Translations under genes and position numbers: made by a program
Assembly: GCA_002728035.1 (NCBI GenBank)
Contig: PBUZ01000047.1
Coordinates: 1 to 16,519, forward strand
Length of the DNA: 16,519 bases
Source: Methanobacteriota archaeon
GTDB taxonomy: Archaea; Thermoplasmatota; Poseidoniia; Poseidoniales; Poseidoniaceae
Direction: 5' to 3'
Notes under the pieces: model-generated
Told to the model about the DNA's origin: nothing
Database searches by the model: none
Seen by the model: the letters and a program-made list of their open reading frames with translations, nothing else
Part shown: piece after piece, positions 13,955 to 16,519 of the stretch
Layout of the letters: every line of letters starts with the position of its first letter
How positions within the stretch are numbered: the stretch's first letter is position 1

Positions 13955-14560
13955 ATGTCTATTCCCGCTGTTGTGCTTGCTGCGGGTCAAAGTCAACGGT
14001 TGGGTCAACCCAAAGCCCTTGTCCCCATTGGTGGGAAGGCACTCATCGTGAGGGCGTGGAATGAACTGCGAACAGCAGGATGTGAACCCATCGTTGTGGT
14101 GGTCAACGACACACTCGCGTCAGAGGTCCAATGTTTGCTTCCCGAAGCACGGCTCGTCATCAACCCTCACCCAGAGAACGGACGCACCGGAACACTGCAG
14201 CATGGATTGGAGGCATTGATGGCCAATCGGGATGCACTGCCAGAACAACTGGTGATGGCACCGGTTGACCGACCCGGCTGGAGAGCAGAGATCGTCCGTC
14301 GTTTGCTTGATGAAGCAGGGTGTGTTGTTCCATCCTCTGGAGGCCGAAACGGTCATCCAGTCGTTTTGGACAAGGATGCGCTCCAAAAGGTGAGCAACGC
14401 AGCCCCAGACGCTTCGCTTCGCGAGTTGCTGGTCTTTGAGCCGGTGGATGTTGATGCTCCGTGGCTGGATTTGAACATCGATACGGCAGAAGATCTGGTC
14501 AGGCTTGAGCGTCATGCAAGTGCACTCAAGGCCTATTTTCAACAAGGCGAAGGGATATGA
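13955..14560 (+). CDS. mocA: MobA-like nucleotidyltransferase, MocA type (molybdenum cofactor cytidylyltransferase-like)
   Basis: A 201-residue cytosolic protein of the MobA-like NTP-transferase family. The nucleotide-binding signature LAAGQSQRLGQPK (8-20) is complete, with the Lys that contacts the phosphates. The metal-binding Asp is D105 in APVDRPG (103-108), GRNGHPVVL (130-138) matches the substrate loop, and the C-terminal DLNIDTAEDL (172-181) is the usual closing motif of MocA/MobA. MocA attaches CMP to molybdopterin for xanthine-dehydrogenase-family enzymes; MobA attaches GMP. I favour MocA because the next gene, 23 bases on, is an XdhC-type factor, with which MocA genes commonly travel. 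The start at 13955 gives the normal N-terminus right before the beta strand; the frame is open upstream but antisense to the neighbour. GGAAGG at 13948-13953 sits unusually close to the ATG. Confidence 0.82.
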   Translation: MSIPAVVLAAGQSQRLGQPKALVPIGGKALIVRAWNELRTAGCEPIVVVVNDTLASEVQCLLPEARLVINPHPENGRTGTLQHGLEALMANRDALPEQLVMAPVDRPGWRAEIVRRLLDEAGCVVPSSGGRNGHPVVLDKDALQKVSNAAPDASLRELLVFEPVDVDAPWLDLNIDTAEDLVRLERHASALKAYFQQGEGI

Positions 14561-14572
14561 GGCTCTTCCGTT

Positions 14573-14580
14573 GAGGGTGA
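14573..14580 (+). promoter_or_regulatory. Ribosome binding site for xdhC
   Basis: GAGGGTGA lies 3 bases before the ATG at 14584 in the 23-base gap after the MocA-like gene, supporting this start and co-transcription of the pair. Confidence 0.4.
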
Positions 14581-14583
14581 ACC

Positions 14584-15456
14584 ATGACCGCTCAAGTGCT
14601 CACATGGGCTTTGGGTGAGTTGGCAAAGCGGCACACGGTTGTTCTCGCCTCGGTGTTGAACACCTCTGGCAGCGTTCCTGGGAAGACGGGTGCTCGTTTG
14701 GCCATGACATCCGACGGTCATCGATGGACAGGGACGGTTGGCGGAGCGGGTCTCGAGCATCGGGTGCTTGGACGTTGCCGTGAACTGCTTGTTTCGTCGA
14801 ACGAACCCACCGCCGAAGTCATCACCTATGGATTGAACAAGGGGGCGAAGGGCTATGAAGTCACACCTCTTGATTCCCTTTGCGGAGGTCGCGTGACGAT
14901 CTCCATTGAGGTGATGATCCCGATGCCACATGTACTCATTATGGGTGGCGGGCATTGTGGAGAGGCGCTTTCAGGATTGCTTGTTCGCCTTGGCTGGTCG
15001 TATTCCGTCCACGATACTCGGTCTGAATTTGCCTCTCGCGAACTGTATCCAGATGCGGTTGAGCGCTCCTCGTCCACGGTTGAGGCATTCTTTGCGAACG
15101 AGGACGCAACAACCTTGCGCCGGTTTTCAGATGTGTTGCTGCTGGGTCATGACTGGTCAGAAGACGAAGCCCGCTTGCTTTCACTGCTTCAACGGATGCA
15201 GCAAGCAGGCATTCAACCGGGCGGTCAGCACGGCCCGAGAATTGGGGTCATCGGTAGCCGGTCAAAGTGGCAAGCGTTTGAAGCCACCTGCCGCGAAGAA
15301 GGGATCGAACAATCCATGCTCGACGGTGTCATCTGTCCGATTGGATTGAACATCGGCGCACAATCGCCAGAGGAAATCGCGGTGGCTGTCGCGGCTCAAA
15401 TCATGGCTGAGCACAAGGGTATTGAACCAGGCGAAGGAACGTGGCGTCAATCTTGA
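14584..15456 (+). CDS. xdhC: XdhC/CoxF-family molybdenum hydroxylase maturation factor
   Basis: A 290-residue protein with both domains of the XdhC family. The N-terminal XdhC/CoxI domain has GSVPGKTGARLAM (29-41), GTVGGAGLEHRV (50-61) and the LCGGRV turn (99-104) with C100. The C-terminal Rossmann-like XdhC_C domain starts with VLIMGGGHCGEAL (117-129), continues to RIGVIGSRSK (219-228) and ends in PIGLNIGAQSPEEIAVAVAAQ (252-272). XdhC binds molybdenum cofactor, promotes its sulfuration and hands it to xanthine-dehydrogenase or CO-dehydrogenase-type hydroxylases. All characteristic motifs are present. Its pairing with a MocA-like gene implies at least one molybdenum hydroxylase encoded elsewhere. 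The 3' end overlaps the convergent oligoribonuclease gene by 10 bases. Confidence 0.92.
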   Translation: MTAQVLTWALGELAKRHTVVLASVLNTSGSVPGKTGARLAMTSDGHRWTGTVGGAGLEHRVLGRCRELLVSSNEPTAEVITYGLNKGAKGYEVTPLDSLCGGRVTISIEVMIPMPHVLIMGGGHCGEALSGLLVRLGWSYSVHDTRSEFASRELYPDAVERSSSTVEAFFANEDATTLRRFSDVLLLGHDWSEDEARLLSLLQRMQQAGIQPGGQHGPRIGVIGSRSKWQAFEATCREEGIEQSMLDGVICPIGLNIGAQSPEEIAVAVAAQIMAEHKGIEPGEGTWRQS

Positions 15457-15995
15457 CCGATGAACACATGTTGTCTGAAATAGCGCAGTTCTTCGATGGA
15501 TTCCAAGATGTCGTCAAGCGCAAGATGAGCACCTTTTTTGGGATATTTTGGCACTTCAGGGTACCACCGTCGCGAAAGTTCCTTGATGGTTGATACATCG
15601 ATCATGCGGTAGTGCAGCAGGTCAAGAAGTTGAGGCATTTCTTTGGCGAGAAATTGACGGTCGTTCCAAACGCTGTTGCCGCACAATGGCGCCGTGTTCG
15701 GCTTTATCCATGTTTCAAGGAACGCCATGGTCGCCGCTTCAGCCTCGGCCGCTGAAACGCCTTGGTTCCGAATACGGTCCACGAGGCCGCTACCGTGGTG
15801 ATGCCGTGTGTTCCACTCGTCCATGCCTTCGATGAGTTCCTCCGGTACACTGATGGCCAAATTTGGCCCTGTTGCGAGGATGTTCAAATCACCGTCGGTC
15901 ACGACGGTCGCAATTTCGATAATGGATTCCCGAGCAACATCAAGCCCGGTCATTTCCAAGTCGATCCAAACCAAGCGGTCGCCGCGAGCACTCAT
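15447..15995 (-). CDS. orn: Oligoribonuclease (DEDDh 3'-5' exoribonuclease)
   Basis: A 182-residue enzyme that degrades 2-5 nt RNA, including pGpG, to mononucleotides. All DEDDh residues are in place: D12 and E14 in WIDLEMTGLD, D112 in GNSVWNDRQFL, H157 and D162 in KGAHLALDDI, positions nearly identical to E. coli Orn (D12, E14, D112, H158, D163). Length is normal. The C-terminal YFRQHVF also matches. The start at 15995 gives the standard short lead before the first strand. A GTG at 16046, overlapping the stop of the upstream gene as GTGA, would add 17 basic residues, and cannot be excluded. Orn is mainly found in gamma- and beta-proteobacteria, actinobacteria and eukaryotes; if the host is an archaeon, transfer is likely. 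It lies downstream of the acidic protein gene on the same strand, with probable co-transcription. Confidence 0.95.
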   Translation of the reverse strand: MSARGDRLVWIDLEMTGLDVARESIIEIATVVTDGDLNILATGPNLAISVPEELIEGMDEWNTRHHHGSGLVDRIRNQGVSAAEAEAATMAFLETWIKPNTAPLCGNSVWNDRQFLAKEMPQLLDLLHYRMIDVSTIKELSRRWYPEVPKYPKKGAHLALDDILESIEELRYFRQHVFIGQD

Positions 15996-16042
15996 GGTCC
16001 GCTGTTTTCTCTGCGGGCTATGGTTCTTCGCAACGGTTGCGT

Positions 16043-16519
16043 TCACTCAAACGTCAGCATAATCTGGCCATTTGGTCCAAACGCCACCACGGGTTTGTAT
16101 CCCTCATGAGGTGTGGCACTGAGCGAGGTGATGATGTTGTTCACGGCGTCTTTTGGAAGCCTTACAAAGAATCCACTGTCGGTCTCAAGCAATCCAGAAT
16201 GACTGGCCGTTTTTGCTGGAGGAACTTCTTCGGGCACGTCTTCTTCCTCAGGTTCGGCCTCCTCAGCGATTTCCTCGAGCAATTCGAGGATTTCATCTTC
16301 TGCTTCTTCCTCTGCTTCCTCTTCAGCTTCCTCTTCAGCTTCTTCTTCATCATCAACGAATTCATCTTCGTCCATCGTCTCGGTTTCTTCCATTTCAGGA
16401 AGGTCGATCATCTCTGGCGTATCTTCTTCCTGCTCTTCGGGGGGTGCTTGAGCCGACGTTTGTTGCATCGGAACATGTTCCTCAACGTAGATGCCATCGT
16501 TTTCGTTCATGCGTTGCAT
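16043..16519 (-). CDS. Very acidic low-complexity protein with small C-terminal domain (edge of window)
   Basis: A 158-residue open frame that reaches the window edge; the first codon in the window is an ATG at 16519, another lies at 16510 (MNENDGIYVEE), and an earlier start outside cannot be excluded. Residues about 27-100 are almost wholly Glu, Asp, Pro and Ala, with a Glu-Glu-Ala repeat around 60-72. The last 45 or so residues form a normal-looking domain: SGFFVRLPKDAVNNIITSL and then PVVAFGPNGQIMLTFE. I recognise no family. The plan resembles a small folded domain on an acidic tether, as seen in proteins binding basic partners, but no function can be given. Stop TGA at 16043-16045 overlaps a possible GTG start of the oligoribonuclease gene, so the two are likely on one transcript. 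Confidence 0.7.
   Translation of the reverse strand: MQRMNENDGIYVEEHVPMQQTSAQAPPEEQEEDTPEMIDLPEMEETETMDEDEFVDDEEEAEEEAEEEAEEEAEDEILELLEEIAEEAEPEEEDVPEEVPPAKTASHSGLLETDSGFFVRLPKDAVNNIITSLSATPHEGYKPVVAFGPNGQIMLTFE
16299..16346 (-). repeat. Four imperfect 12-base tandem repeats coding for Glu/Ala
   Basis: Read on the plus strand the units are close variants of TCAGCTTCCTCT, four in a row, encoding a four-residue Glu-Ala-Glu-Glu pattern on the minus strand. Such an array could gain or lose units without shifting frame. Confidence 0.6.

Noticed and set aside
16273..16289. Inverted repeat CCTCGA-N5-TCGAGG
   Set aside because: It lies inside the coding region of the acidic protein with Glu/Leu codons and no adjacent T-run; probably chance.
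1..16519. CRISPR array, insertion sequence, integrase or prophage
   Set aside because: No spaced direct repeats, transposase, integrase or terminal repeats were seen; gene packing is that of ordinary chromosome.

Overview
The window is a gene-dense, roughly 50-55% GC chromosomal segment with almost no non-coding space; the longest gap is 192 bases. I count 15 protein genes, two of them at the window edges, and no RNA genes, insertion sequences or CRISPR arrays. The most likely source is a marine planktonic euryarchaeon of the Poseidoniales (Marine Group II) type. The reasons are a dolichol/phytol-kinase-type membrane enzyme, very acidic proteins, and several genes without a Shine-Dalgarno that instead carry an AT-rich TATA-like element about 24-28 bases before the start codon (leaderless pattern). 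Many enzymes have a bacterial look (Orn, MoeZ-like E1, XdhC/MocA), which fits that group's history of gene import but leaves a bacterial host possible. This assignment is inference; no marker such as a ribosomal gene is present.

Layout. At the left edge, on the minus strand, is the N-terminal part of a GIY-YIG domain protein (1-306). Then comes a minus-strand saccharopine/lysine-dehydrogenase-like oxidoreductase (499-1482), divergent from a small NTF2/SnoaL-like protein (1586-1930). A minus-strand polyprenol kinase-like membrane protein (1984-2661) is divergent from a plus-strand run: thioredoxin reductase, a MoeZ-type E1-like enzyme with C-terminal rhodanese, a degenerate receiver-domain protein, an MFS transporter and a fused alpha-beta 2-oxoacid dehydrogenase E1 (2765-10026). 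Receiver protein and MFS overlap by GTGA and may be translated together. A MIP channel (minus) converges on and overlaps the E1 gene, and is divergent from a Na+/Ca2+-type antiporter and an acyl-CoA dehydrogenase (plus). An unrecognised 263-residue protein (minus) abuts the acyl-CoA dehydrogenase and is divergent from a MocA-XdhC pair for molybdenum hydroxylase maturation. The right end holds a minus-strand oligoribonuclease preceded by a very acidic protein cut by, or starting at, the window edge.

How the genes fit together. The E1 and the acyl-CoA dehydrogenase are consistent with branched-chain amino-acid/acyl-CoA catabolism, and the lysine-dehydrogenase-like enzyme may feed amino-acid breakdown. 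Three genes touch molybdenum cofactor or sulfur-carrier chemistry (MoeZ-like, MocA-like, XdhC), implying a molybdenum hydroxylase elsewhere in the genome. Thioredoxin reductase sits just before the rhodanese fusion, which may reflect thiol/persulfide chemistry. No E2/E3 subunits, molybdenum hydroxylase subunits or sensor kinase lie in the window.

No clear new multi-gene system is visible. The best leads are the edge GIY-YIG protein, the receiver domain with Glu in place of the phospho-acceptor Asp, the unusual filter residues of the MIP channel and antiporter, the long N-terminal extension of the fused E1, and two unassigned acidic proteins.
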